Shown: in pieces, positions 24,722 to 35,852 of the stretch | Numbering within the stretch: position 1 is the first letter of the stretch | How the letters are laid out: every line of letters begins with the position of its first letter | Assembly: GCA_048013815.1 (NCBI GenBank) | Contig: CM106585.1 | Location: 19,406,001-19,470,000, forward strand | Direction: 5' to 3' | DNA from: Setoptus koraiensis | Taxonomy: Eukaryota; Arthropoda | DNA length: 64,000 bases | Program-made: the position numbers and the translations under genes | The notes under the pieces: generated by a model | Database searches by the model: none | Told to the model about the DNA's origin: nothing | Seen by the model: the letters and a program-made list of their open reading frames with translations, nothing else

Positions 24722-25112
24722 TCACGACACCACGATAGAGGCCATGAATTTCGATTGGTCATCGCCAATTGACGCGCGCAAAACACGGCGACACTGGAAC
24801 TGCAACTGGCCAGTGGTCAATATTGGGCCAACGAGTGCATCGGCCGACAAGATGGTCACTGGATAAAACTTGTCTCTGTCCAGGTTTGTGTCAATCGGGA
24901 CGCTGTTAGAGGCGCCTTCGAACTGGCCCCACAGTTGACCGAGTGACGGCACGGCTCACTGCTGGTGAGTGGGCCCTCTGAGCTCTGAGTGAGCTGCCAG
25001 CCGACGCAATCGGCATTTCGGAATTCGCGTTCGGGGGCCCATCGATCATCGTCGGAAGCGCGTTCAAACTGAAGCGTGAAACATGCTCGTTTGTTGTCGA
25101 ACGTTCGACGAG

Positions 25113-25154
25113 CGCGCGAGTATGGATATGCCCGCGAGTATGGATATGCCCGCG
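25113..25154. repeat. 18-base tandem repeat
   Basis: CGCGAGTATGGATATGCC occurs twice in succession. Confidence 0.8.
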
Positions 25155-25344
25155 ATTGCGATTGCAATGGCGCCGTCGGTCAGGCGATTGACCGATTCTG
25201 CGATTCGCTCGGCGAGTGGCGAGTGTCAAATGTGAGCTGGCTCAAGTTCAAGTGCAAAGTATCAATCAGCGACTTACCGAAATTGTTGTTTCTCTGAACT
25301 CTCTGGCTGTCACGCCACCAGCAACGACGATCGTCTCGCTGATT

Positions 25345-25402
25345 GTTGCTCGATTTTCGCTTGATTGTCGCTTGATTGTCGCTTGATTGTCGCTTAATTG
25401 TT
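25345..25402. repeat. 11-base tandem repeat
   Basis: Four to five copies of GATTGTCGCTT with small changes. Confidence 0.8.
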
Positions 25403-25896
25403 GCTCGTGCTTTGGTGCGCCGTTATTTGCAGTTTTCAGGTTTTTCTGTTTTTTCCCGTTATCTGCCTCTCGATGCCGCGATTTTCATTCGCTCTCGTTC
25501 GGCAACCTATTCTCGTGGTCGCAATGACGAGTTTCGGGCGAAAAACTTGCCCGGTGGACAAAGACGAATTCTCTATTGGTTGCTGCAGTTGTCGATGTTC
25601 TTTTTCTTGCGGTCGGCAACGACTGTTGCTGACCCACAGATGGATAGACGGTGGCGCACTGGCGCAATTGGTGCATCAATAAGTAGACTGATTAGTGATC
25701 ACTTGGGGCCCCTTAGTGAGCGAATGAACGAGCGGGGGCCCCGTGCCGATGCGTCGACAATCGCCTGATTGTGGATCGGGCGGCGCATGCGTTGTGCCGT
25801 GGCAAAAACCAGCCAGGGGAGCCCCAGCGGCACATGTGAGCAATAGCGCGGGCTCGTGGGCCCACTTTATAGGCACACACACACAGCATGCATATT

Positions 25897-25900
<4 letters not shown>

Positions 25901-25927
<27 letters not shown>
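25901..25927. repeat. (GT)n microsatellite
   Basis: About 13 GT units. Confidence 0.9.
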
Positions 25928-26504
25928 CGTTCGGGTGACGGTCAGCGGGAATTTGCGGCGAGGGGGCGCCCGTTTGCGAGAAGGCCAACAAACAAATGCG
26001 GCGGGGGATGCAGCGGCGGGGGATCAACACTGTGCAGCGGTTGGCGGGTATGTGCGGGGCTGGTCGGTGGCGGATTTACATGATGACGATGGCGGCGCTG
26101 ATGAGGGCCGAGAATCAAAAGGGAGCCACAAGAGAGGAGACAAGCGCCAAATGGGAGACGAAAGAGACGAGCAGCAAATGGGAGATAAAAGACGGGGGCA
26201 GAAAGGAGGCGCCTCGAAAGGGCAACATGGGCGCGCAAACGTGGCGGCGGAAAGACGGGCCAGCCAACAATGGACAATGGACAAGTGAAAAGGTAATTTG
26301 TTGCTTGTTAGTTAGTTAAGAATCTCTTGGCCGTACTTGTGGCCGGCTGGTCGGAGTTTATCCATTAGTTAGCTTCAACTTCAACTTGAGCCGCCGGGCC
26401 CGCCAGGCAACTTGTCCGAAGCGGATTGGGCGCATTGGGCAGCCGACAAAGTATGGCCATAATTCACCGGCCACGCCACTGACAGAACAGGCGCGTTCGA
26501 AATG

Positions 26505-26538
26505 TGTTGTTGTTGTTGTTGTTGTTGTTGTTGCTGTT
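26505..26538. repeat. (GTT)n microsatellite
   Basis: About 11 GTT units. Confidence 0.9.
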
Positions 26539-26880
26539 GAGAACAACTTGACCACTGGTGGCAACTATTGGTGGCCCCACTGCACCACTGCACCGTTGCA
26601 CCATTGCGGTTTTGCAGTTACGTAAAGCTTATGTTTGCCAGCGCAGCAGCTCTGGACGTGGCGCAACCAAATGGACAAACGTGTCTGCAACTAACACTGG
26701 CTTTGGCGTTGACTGAGCACAGGTAACTCGGGCCCACGGCGCTGGCAGCTTGGCCTTTTGGCCAGCGATCAGCGGGCGCGGGCCCCACACGAGTTGTTGC
26801 GAGCTGTTGTTTTGCAAGCGTTACCTTTTGGCGTAATTATCTTGACCGCACAATTTCGGCGCATACTGGCACTTCACTCA

Positions 26881-26944
26881 CCTGGCCCGACTGGCACAAC
26901 TGACGCAACTGGCCCGACTGGCACAACTGGCCCGACTGGCGCAG
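26881..26944. repeat. 21-base minisatellite
   Basis: About three copies of GCCCGACTGGCACAACTG-type units. Confidence 0.8.
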
Positions 26945-27194
26945 CTCGCCAGCAACGAACGCACATCTGATAAGTGTAACGGAACAGCGAAATGCGCCAC
27001 TAACGACCCACTCAACTCGCCAGGCTGTCGGGTCAGCCGCACGACCGGCCGCTTGGACTGTGCCCGGCACGCAGGTGAGCCGCACAGGCCTGACCGCAAC
27101 CGGCACCAGGGGCGCCACCGCCGAGCGAGCGGGGCCCGATTCGCAATCAATCACACAATGACACAATCACACAATTCAAGCAGGCACCATTAGC

Positions 27195-27196
<2 letters not shown>

Positions 27197-27239
<43 letters not shown>
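27197..27239. repeat. (GT)n microsatellite
   Basis: About 21 GT units. Confidence 0.95.
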
Positions 27240-28352
27240 CGTGGTTCGAGGGCGCCACCGTCTAAAATTATGGCCGACAATGAGTTAATAGTCGGCTGTA
27301 CGTGGTGTTCATGCACTGAAAATTTTACACATTAACAATGGGCGCTCAACTGGTAACTCACCTCTGGCTGGCGGCGCGCCACCTATGGGGCCCGCGCTGA
27401 TTATCTCCGGTGTGGCCGGGCGACTCAATTGTCAGATATGAAGACACAGATAGAGAGGCGCTTGCACAATGGCGCGCCTAATGGTGCTGCATGGGCAGCA
27501 TCATCGGGCGCCCTCAAAGTTTTCATAAACACAGTTTTGTGTTTGCGAGCGCCACAATGTAGCGTAAAGATTTGACATCATCATTAATTTTGTCCGGCCA
27601 GCTTAACTGGCCTAACTAGTGATTCGCTGGCACCCAATGGCTAGTGGGGGCCGGCCAGCCGAGCTGCCGGGCCGGACACGGAACAAGCTGCGGGCTGCAC
27701 ATGGCGTTGCGGTGCCGTAGTCTCGTTGCGAGCAATTGTTTATCGCTGAAATGTATCGCGCCAGGGAGCAGGACTTTTGGTGCTGGCCCGTGACCGCACC
27801 GACACAGCCGACCGTTAGTGTGTCGTTGTCACACACACACACAACGGGGGTGACGTTTCAATTGTCAGTCACTATTTAATCTTCCATCTTGACCAATTTG
27901 GAGCCGTTTGGAGCCATTTGGGGCCGCTCGTCTGGCCAGTCTGGCCGGTTTGCACGGGCTGGCCGGTTGTTGGAGCTCAGTCAGTCTCGCTGGCGCGGTG
28001 GTCGGCGCACAGTTATTAGTTACGTAAGGGGGCGCATGCACGCTCAGACGCGCGCTACGTGCAGTTTGGGGGGCCCGTGAGCCGACGGACGCAACTTAAT
28101 CAAAAGGCCCAAAGTAACCAGGTGAGCCGGCGGTTGCTTTGGGTGGTCGCTCCACCCTATTAACTATCCATCTTTATCATCTTGATGTATCTATCTATGC
28201 AATTGGCCTGCTGGTCGTGTGTGTACAACTTGTTAGTTGTTACTACTGGCAACTTGCTACACTGGTAGTGCTAAACCGGCCGCTAGGAGGCCCGGGTTGT
28301 TGCCATTTTAACAAAAGTCGTGCGCCCCTGCCCCCCGCCACTCGTGGCAATA

Positions 28353-28354
<2 letters not shown>

Positions 28355-28407
<53 letters not shown>
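28355..28407. repeat. (GT)n microsatellite
   Basis: About 26 uninterrupted GT units, the longest pure array in the window. Confidence 0.95.
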
Positions 28408-28408
<1 letters not shown>

Positions 28409-28489
28409 TTAGCCACCATTAGCAAACAACAACTAATATCTTGTCTAACTAGAGCAGTAGCCGTTACTGTTTGACCGTGGTTGTTGCAC

Positions 28490-28720
28490 AACAACGGCAA
28501 CTACAACAGCAACTGCAACGGCAACTACAACAGCAACTACAACGGCACGGACGAACGGCAACGACAAGCGCCGAACGAGGCACAAACAGGCGCCGCAGAG
28601 CGAGTTACACTGAAAATCATCGGCGCAAACTAAACAACACCAACATCATCATTTGTCGCTCACAACAACAACAACAACAACAACAGCAGCAGCGGCAACA
28701 ACAACAGCAACTACAACTGC
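28490..28720. repeat. CAA/CAG repeat clusters
   Basis: Two clusters of CAACAGCAACTA-like triplets, about 60 bases each, separated by about 110 bases of other sequence. Confidence 0.8.
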
Positions 28721-30238
28721 AACCACCACAGCCAAGAGGCCAACAAAGATCACGTACTCGCTTGTTTTCGATTACTATCTTACATAATACACTAGCCAGC
28801 CAGCCAGCCACTACTGTCTCTGGGCCACAGTGCTAGATGATTATGTCAGAGAGACACTCTTCAAATTTAATACCACTAACAGTGGTGGCGCTGGCGCTCG
28901 ATTCTCTGGCTCGGCTGGCCACGGGATATATATAAATATAGAACGATGATAGAAAAAGAAAACATGCCCGTTAAGTATGAATTCTCTGTTGCTCTATTGC
29001 CCCATTGGCCCGTTGCCCCGTTGCCCCGTTGCTCCATTTATCCCTTGCTCCGCCACTCGTCCGCTACTCGGGCCCTCTGCCCGCGGTGCACCGTTCCGGC
29101 AAAACGCCCGGCCGGCCACAACAGCGATAATCGTGCCAGGGCCCCATTCATTCACATATAGCGCCGTGCTGTACGTTGTCCATTGTCTATCCGTCTATTG
29201 TCATTAATTTGGTGCATGGTCGCTCGTAAATGATGCTCGTCGCCCACAATCTGACACCAGCTGCACCGTGTACCTCTGACCGTTATGCACACACGCTCTC
29301 ACACATGCCCATGATATAATACATTTGATATTATGGGGCCCGGATAATACATACGATAATACGTATATAAAATAGATTGGTCGTGATGATGGGCGCCGAC
29401 AATCGGCCCCGCAACAACCCGAACGGATGGACCCTTTCAATGGGCCAATCATCAGGGCCAGAGAACGGCCAGAAATCTGGCCAGCGCCATGGCCAAGTTG
29501 ACGCGCCGTTGATGTGTCTTAGTGAGGCCCCTCGCTCTCTCTATCTCTCTTGCAGCGCCTGGCCAACCGTGTCAGTGGTATCGGCAATATCAGCGATAAT
29601 AGTGACGATGGTGATGGTCATAATGTTGGTGTTAGTTGACGTGCACGAAACAAGACGAAACAAGACGAGACTGGACGAGACTGGACGAAACTAGAAACGG
29701 CATGATACAATTAGATAAATTTCAATTTCTGACAGGCCCAAGACCCATTATTGCTCTCTGGCGTGAAAGTGTTAGTGCACAAATCCGTTCTGTCAGTAAT
29801 AATGGGGCCCAGCGACAAGCAAGCCCCAAGCTCTGAAAGTTGCAATGGTTTATCCAGTGCTCACATTCACATTACCCTACACACCGGCCGCCCAACAGCC
29901 AGCATGGCCCCAGCCAGGCAACCAGGCAGCGAGCATTAACAGTCATGTTAATGTTGCCCGATGACATAACAATAAACTTTAGATTGGGCACACCAAAAAC
30001 TATTAACACAACTGGACAAACTATGCAAAGGGCGCCATAATCAATTGTGCGGTTGTCGTAATGAACATAAAAAAGAACATTAGAACAAAATCAGTAAATT
30101 TTATCTATTCGCAATGGGGGCCACAAGAAAGAGAACCGGAACCTCTTTATTGTCTTGTTTGCATCGAGCTGGTGTTCACAGCCCAGATAGGTAAGACTGC
30201 GACTAGCTTGCAGCTCCCTCTCTCCCGCTTTCTATGAA

Positions 30239-30454
30239 ATGTCGAGCACCCATGTGAACGCAACAAACAACAAATCCGCGAACCGGCCGCATATCTCGCA
30301 GGAAACATTAAAGCTAGCGGCTGGGGCCGGCTCCACGGTCGATCTATGGTGTGAGTTTATACTGCGGTTTCTACTTCGGTGCCCATTCCATCTTACAACT
30401 TATTTGTTGGTTTTTCTTCTAATTGGATTCGCTATTTTGCTGGCTGGTGTTTGA
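30239..30454 (+). CDS. Candidate 71-residue membrane microprotein
   Basis: An ATG-started frame (MSSTHVNATNNK...) with a polar N-terminus and a C-terminal hydrophobic segment (FHLTTYLLVFLLIGFAILL) ending three residues later, which would make a tail-anchored protein. No homologue comes to mind. A donor-like GTGAGT near 30350 (TATGGT|GTGAGT) offers another reading in which only the first 37 or so codons are an exon. Support is limited to composition and the in-frame ATG. Confidence 0.3.
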   Translation: MSSTHVNATNNKSANRPHISQETLKLAAGAGSTVDLWCEFILRFLLRCPFHLTTYLLVFLLIGFAILLAGV

Positions 30455-30590
30455 AAATTGTTTCGATTGCCTTCCAGAGTGCTGTCCACTGTCGTTTTAA
30501 TCCGGGTAAATTCCTAGTCAACATAAAGTCGATCAAAAGAGGATATTAGAGCAAGAAAGAATGACTCAATCACAATGGAGTGAAGCATCG

Positions 30591-31000
30591 CTAAGACGAA
30601 CCTTTCATGGGCCCAGCACACTGTTTTTTACAGTCGTCCTCAGTTATGAATCTATTTTTGCTTTGACCACAACCACCATGGATAAATTTTTTGCATTTCC
30701 CCTTCGCTGGATTGTAGTACCATTGGATGGATTTCGCAATACACTTACCTGTGTCGGGTAGCTTCGAGCAGATGTCTGAAGTGAGTGTTCATAACAATAG
30801 ATCTACATTAGTTGATGCATCAGCGGTGGGGAAATCATTTAACCTCAAGCTGCTTTTCAAATGAAAAATCGATTACCTATGACGCGGGTTTTTTCAGGGT
30901 CGAACCCATAAATCGGCGGATCCTTTTCGCACTCGATAAAAGACGAACCAACCAACAGTAACAAACAGAAAGCCACGAAGATTTTCGTTGCAAGTGACAT
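30591..31000 (-). CDS. Secreted Kunitz/BPTI-domain protein, two exons
   Basis: Kunitz domains usually block serine proteases through a rigid loop. Exon 31000-30877 encodes a signal peptide (MSLATKIFVAFCLLLLVGSS) and the linker CEKDPPIYGFDPEKTRVI. Exon 30775-30591 follows in phase 1 (donor ATAG|GTAATC, acceptor ACTTCAG) with the domain: DICSKLPDTGKC, QWYYNPAKGKCKKF, HGGCGQSKNRF, EDDCKKQC. All six cysteines have BPTI spacing, and the Gly-Gly-Cys and YYN motifs are present. The precursor is 102 residues and ends GPMKGSS. The P1 residue after the second Cys is Ile, not the Lys/Arg of trypsin inhibitors, while Ala follows as usual, so trypsin inhibition is unlikely. One additional Cys lies in the linker, at or just after the signal cleavage site. 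Confidence 0.9.
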
Positions 31001-33721
31001 TATGCGTGCTGTGATGATGATTATTTCGCACGAACAAACCAATTATAATTTGTGATTTTCCGAAAATTTCAAACGAGTGAATGAAGTTTTTGTGCCGATG
31101 ATCGCAATGGTCTCTGCAAATGTCTAGTCTGATCTACGCGACTTCTCGAGACTAAGACGAGCCACATCGGTGTAAAATCTTACACAATTGGTATCAAGTT
31201 TCACTACTCTTTGCCAGATTATGAACCATGTCAACATTGGCAGCAAGTGACAAGGAGTCCCAATGTTTCGAGCTGGCATTATCAACCATTTTTACGAACA
31301 ACAAGGCAACTTCTTGTTTCCGGTGTTGCATTGCCCGAGCCCCCGTGGCCAAGAGGCATTTAGTTCGGCACTGGTCACATGTTCGGAATCAGGTATACAT
31401 TATAGGCGTACACGAGATGAATGATTGAGCCATTATATTTGAATGGCTCTGACACTTGAATAATCATGGATTAATTACTACATCGAGATGGTTGATACAC
31501 GCACACACGATCTGTCTCTCACTTCATCTATCACCGTCTGATCTCTCATTCATCTATCACGCCAACTCACTAATGACTAAGGTGAGTTTGCAGTTGCGGG
31601 CCTTGCCATTGATACACCAACCTCAGTGTTTGCACGCGATGTTGACGTGTCTGTCGTACCAGGCCAACAGTCTTGCAATTGTTGCCTTACATTATTGGAC
31701 AGATAGTTTTGGGCTGGAAATGATACAAAATAGTGTTAATTGTGGCACAAACAGCAAGCATCATCGCTAGACAATCGGTGTTTAGATTTAACAATGGCAC
31801 ACCATATATATAAATTATATATGCATTTCCGTCGCCGATCTGTTCCTATCAGCACCACTTATAGTTCATGCAACACATGAATAGACTGAACTAGCGAGTG
31901 ATAGATTATATGAGAATATAGGGAGATTATTACAATCGATCATCAATCATTATGAACGCGATGACCTGGTGAACTTATGGACGATGCGAGAAACTCTCAG
32001 AATGCTCGCTGGTCCAACAATAACGTTGCTTAACGAAAGCAAACGAACTAACAAACAGATAACAAATCTAATCGCCGACGGGCTTGTGAATGAAAAAATA
32101 AAACGATTTCTGCCATTTGGGCTCAATGTGACCTGCGAGTTTGTCAATGTTACGAGCACAAAACTCAAAGATAGTGAACGTGTTTGCGGTATCCACCAAC
32201 GATCCGCGACAATGATTGAATTTCGAAGCACCTACATGAATATCGAGCTCTCTGAATTTCGAGTTCACACGGCGGTGACCTCGCACTTGCAAATATAAAC
32301 TAAATCACCTAATTAATTAAGTACTTCAAGCTGCAGAATTGATTCATTATTATTTTTGGTCGCGTATCGCTCATCTACTGTACGTGTGTGTGTGTGTCCA
32401 GCGACCCTAGGAGCCTCATGATATTCATCTGAGGCAATATCCGCGGCATAGTGGCTTCGACTGGGGGCAGCTTGTGCTGTTTTTGGGCCCCGACAACATG
32501 GGACTTGGAAATTATTTTCACCGTTTGTATTTCGCGCGTGTAACTTTGGCATTTGAGTGAATTCAACTGTACACACGTGATCAGATGAGCGATGAATGTG
32601 AATGTTAAATGATGAAATGAACGACGATAATCAAGGCCGCCAAATGAGCTACGGTGTCTAACAAGCTAACAAGATAAGTTGAATTAGTCATGTTTCGTTT
32701 AATACCACAGGAGCAAATTATTGGCCGTCCGCAGAGATCATATATCAAGCACTGAAAATGTACTCTTGTTGGGGGGAGTTTTTTTCAAAAGCAACGCTCA
32801 CAAATGTTGTGAGTCACAATAGTTGGCGTATAGTTCCAAGTGTGAGTATAGCTGCCCAAAGTGTGGCGCGTCTGGCCAGACACTCGTCATATGCCAGACG
32901 GATCGAGTTCTCGTCGATTACAGCCGTGAGCTCTGCCGCCCACTTTCCCAGCCAGGGTTTATTTACACGCTATACGCATGGAGCGCGCTCCAATTTATAC
33001 TTTCGTGTAATAATATTATTGCCTTCGTTCATTACATCCCCCGTGTGACATTTTCAAGGACACATTCTCACCCGTCGGTAATTTTTTTTTTTCTTTTTTT
33101 ATAGCACAAAGCATATAAATAAATCACATTTAGACAGGTGAATGAGGCAGCAAAAATGCGGGGGCCCCAATAAGAGCGCGCGAAGCTGTGCCAATTAGCG
33201 CCGCTGCACACAAATGAACGTGAATTCAACCCGTGCAATTGTATTGTGCAATTTCGTGCGATATTGTGTGCCATACGATCAGGTGATTGCGTGGTGCATT
33301 GTTGGTGCTCGGGTATTTGAGCGTGCACAACACGCGACTTCCGTCGCAGTGTTAGGCTTGGCTACTGCTACATGTTGCGCGCACACGATACGCGACTTAT
33401 ACAAATAAACGCACACGCACGCTCACTGTGACTGTCACACACACGCCCCCCATTTGTCTCGATCGCACAGATATAAACAGCGACAGATTTACACCCAATG
33501 CCCATAAAGTGTCTTCACTAATACTTTTGTCATGCCATTAACATATCGTCTTCATCATTCTCACTGCAATCACAGTATCATTAGCGTCATTGATGTCATA
33601 GGTCACAATTAGAATTGAAATTATTATCATTATTGTCATTGTTACCCCCATTATTATCACTGACTACTGCATTACCGGCAACCCGCGCCAAACAACAACA
33701 ACAACAACGACAGCTACCAAA
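31001..33721. other. Intergenic region, no supported gene
   Basis: Contains a plus-strand frame at 31969-32298 (motif NVTCEFVNVTSTKLKDSE) without known family or splice support, and otherwise short frames. The last 120 bases are AT-rich with ACAACAACAACA before the S-adenosylmethionine synthetase ATG and should hold its promoter and 5' UTR. Confidence 0.4.
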
Positions 33722-34876
33722 ATGAACACTGAAAGCACCTACATTTTCTCCTCGGAATCGGTGACAGAGGGACACCCAGACAAAATATGTGATCAAATTA
33801 GTGATGCCATTCTAGATGCCATTCTCAGAGAAGATCCATACGCCGCGGTGGCACTGGATGCCGCCATTAAAAACGAAACTCTTCTGTTGTTGGGCGAAAT
33901 TACTACAACAGCCACCGAGGTCGATTATGAAAAAATTGCCCGCGATGTGGTGAGAAAAATTGGCTACACTAGCATGGACATTGGTTTCAATGGTAACACT
34001 TGTAATGTATTATTAGAAATAGGCGAACAAAGTCCAGACATTGCGGCCGGTGTCCATTTGGACAAGGACAATTTGGACGTTGGCGCCGGCGACCAGGGCC
34101 AAGTGTTTGGCTATGCCACCGATGAAACATCGGAATTGATGCCATTAACCGCACTATTATCACATAGGCTCGTTCAAAAATTAGATGAATTACGTCACAA
34201 TGGACAATTGCCATGGCTCAGGCCAGACGGTAAATCACAGGTCACCATTGAATACAAATCGGTGGATGGTGTCAATATTCCTCAATCAATTGTTGGCGTC
34301 ACACTATCCGCTCAACATTCGCCAGACATAACATTGGATGAGTTACGAAAACAACTAATGGAAAAAGTCATCAAGGTTGTCATACCAGACAACCTTCTCA
34401 ATGATCGAACAGTCTACAATATTAATTCATGTGGCAAATTCATCCTAGGCGGTCCATTTGCCGACTCAGGACTGACGGGACGCAAAATAGTTGTCGATTC
34501 ATACGGGGGTTGGGGATCCCACGGTGGCGGAGCTTTCTCTGGCAAAGATCCTACCAAGACGGATCGATCGGCAGCGTATGCCGCCCGTTGGATAGCCAAA
34601 TCTTTGGTGGCGGCAAAATTGTGTCGGCGTTGCAAGGTCCAAATTACATACGCCATCGGAGTAGCTGAACCGCAATCCGTTATGATAGACACTTACAAGA
34701 CAGGCACCAAAAGTGACAAAGAAATTCTAGAAATTGTCCACAAAAACTTTAGCATGAAACCTGGACGCATCATTCAAGATTTAGATCTTCGTCGACCCAT
34801 TTACTTAAAGACAAGTACATACGGCCACTTTGGTCGGGACATTTTCCCATGGGAGAAGCCCAAGCAATTGGAGTAA
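33722..34876 (+). CDS. Sam-S: S-adenosylmethionine synthetase (methionine adenosyltransferase)
   Basis: Makes S-adenosylmethionine from methionine and ATP in the cytosol, feeding methyl transfer including that of the nearby METTL15-type enzyme. A single-exon frame of 384 residues, the usual length. It shows the N-terminal motif EGHPDKICDQISDAILD, the hexapeptide GAGDQG at residues 121-126, and the phosphate-binding loop GGGAFSGKD near 268-276 followed by PTKTDRSAAYAARW. The end GHFGRDIFPWEKPKQL matches the family C-terminus. The start ATG sits in AAAATGAAC. The stop is 38 bases from the convergent ERH stop. Confidence 0.98.
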   Translation: MNTESTYIFSSESVTEGHPDKICDQISDAILDAILREDPYAAVALDAAIKNETLLLLGEITTTATEVDYEKIARDVVRKIGYTSMDIGFNGNTCNVLLEIGEQSPDIAAGVHLDKDNLDVGAGDQGQVFGYATDETSELMPLTALLSHRLVQKLDELRHNGQLPWLRPDGKSQVTIEYKSVDGVNIPQSIVGVTLSAQHSPDITLDELRKQLMEKVIKVVIPDNLLNDRTVYNINSCGKFILGGPFADSGLTGRKIVVDSYGGWGSHGGGAFSGKDPTKTDRSAAYAARWIAKSLVAAKLCRRCKVQITYAIGVAEPQSVMIDTYKTGTKSDKEILEIVHKNFSMKPGRIIQDLDLRRPIYLKTSTYGHFGRDIFPWEKPKQLE

Positions 34877-34914
34877 CACTTTTTAATACTTTGTTAGGTG
34901 ATGAATAAACAACA
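34877..34914. promoter_or_regulatory. Shared convergent 3' end with two poly(A) signals
   Basis: AATAAA at 34904-34909 serves the plus-strand Sam-S. ATTAAA on the minus strand (34887-34882) would serve ERH. Both lie in the 38 bases between the two stop codons, so the mature 3' UTRs must overlap antisense. Confidence 0.65.
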
Positions 34915-35380
34915 TTAACAACTTTGCCTCATTTTGGTATACATAATTTCTTTGAATTCCTCGCATCCGCGCCGCTTATATCTCAATGTATTTTTGTCAA
35001 ATATCATTATATCTAGACTTTTGAAGGAGTTGTCAATCCAGTCCCAGAACATTGTCAAGTCATAATCCTGATCCATATGGCCTTCGTTCTTTCGGAAGTC
35101 CTCAAAGATAGAGATCAAATCTGTGAGATGACGAGATTTGATGTGTGTGCGATTAGTTTAGTTTTTCTTAACTGCAATTAGAAAGTAGAGACAATAATAC
35201 ATCACGAACGTACTCACTTTCGATAGCCGAGGTGACATTGCTGTAGTCGGAGTAGGTCTTGTTACCATCGACGGTCTCCATGAGCAAAAGAGTGTGACCA
35301 TCTTCTTTCTCGTACTGATTTCTATCGCTGTTGTCAGCAGCTATCAATACGTTTGAGGCCATTATTAACGATGATTTCAA
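34915..35380 (-). CDS. ERH: Enhancer of rudimentary homologue (ERH), divergent
   Basis: ERH is a small conserved dimeric nuclear protein acting in RNA metabolism. Exon 35380-35218 and exon 35120-34915 join in phase 1 (GAAA|GTGAGT and CTCACAG) into about 122 residues. The core aligns with ERH landmarks: GHTLLLMETVDGNKTYSDYSNV for the HTILLVQPT...RTYADYESV strand, a helix with ISIFEDFRKNEG, then YDLTMFWDWIDN in place of YDISQLFDFIDD, and DKNTLRYKRRGCEEFKEIMY at the end. An N-terminal extension of about 27 residues precedes the usual start; an alternative Met lies at 35362. It is clearly divergent from the very conserved animal ERH, so a second, more typical copy may exist elsewhere. Confidence 0.87.
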
Positions 35381-35852
35381 TCAATTGGTTTTCCTTTTGG
35401 CAGTTGGGTTGAGATTGTATATATCTCAGTGAAATGGGAGATATAATAAAATACAATAAGGTACAAGTACAGTATGGTGTCTATCCAAACAATGCGTGCG
35501 AAAATGTGTAACACGTTGCATCTCGGTGTGTCGTGCGCAATACACGATTTGTTTATTTCAATCATGAATTTGATGATGCTACCACTGTGCAGCTAGGTTG
35601 GTAGGTGCTCACGCCAGTGAGCACATCATGAAGTTGAAATGATGAAACGTTCTATTTACCATCTTTCGGGTCTGAATGAAAATGATTATAGAATGAACTC
35701 TTCTGATCATCTTTATGTTTTCATTTGAAATAAATTGATTTTATAGTTAATGCATTGCTTGCATCGAAAGTATCAAAAAATAGACAAAATTTTCATCAAG
35801 ACACCGACCGACGGTCGAATCTTGTTGTTGACTAGTGCTTTTTGCCGATGTC
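35381..35852. other. Spacer between METTL15 and ERH
   Basis: Holds the ERH promoter and METTL15 3' UTR on the minus strand. An 8-bp perfect hairpin is at 35605-35624 (GTGCTCAC, loop GCCA). No gene is seen. Confidence 0.45.

Larger units (their letters stand above)
19709..30238. other. Gene-poor GC-richer region with many microsatellites
   Basis: About 10 kb in which I can support no gene apart from the uncertain frame at 20200-20605. It contains CA/GT arrays, GTT and CAA arrays, short minisatellites and repeated GGGCCC hexamers. It could be intergenic regulatory DNA or long introns and 5' UTR exons of flanking genes. Confidence 0.4.

Noticed and set aside
24424-24786. Valine-rich or Asn-rich proteins on both strands
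   Set aside because: Translations of GTT/GCT and CA repeats only.
31969-32298. Plus-strand 109-residue frame and its antisense counterpart
   Set aside because: No family, no splice support, and both strands are equally open.
35605-35624. Perfect 8-bp hairpin as a terminator
   Set aside because: Rho-independent terminators do not apply to this eukaryotic locus; stem is short and no U run follows.
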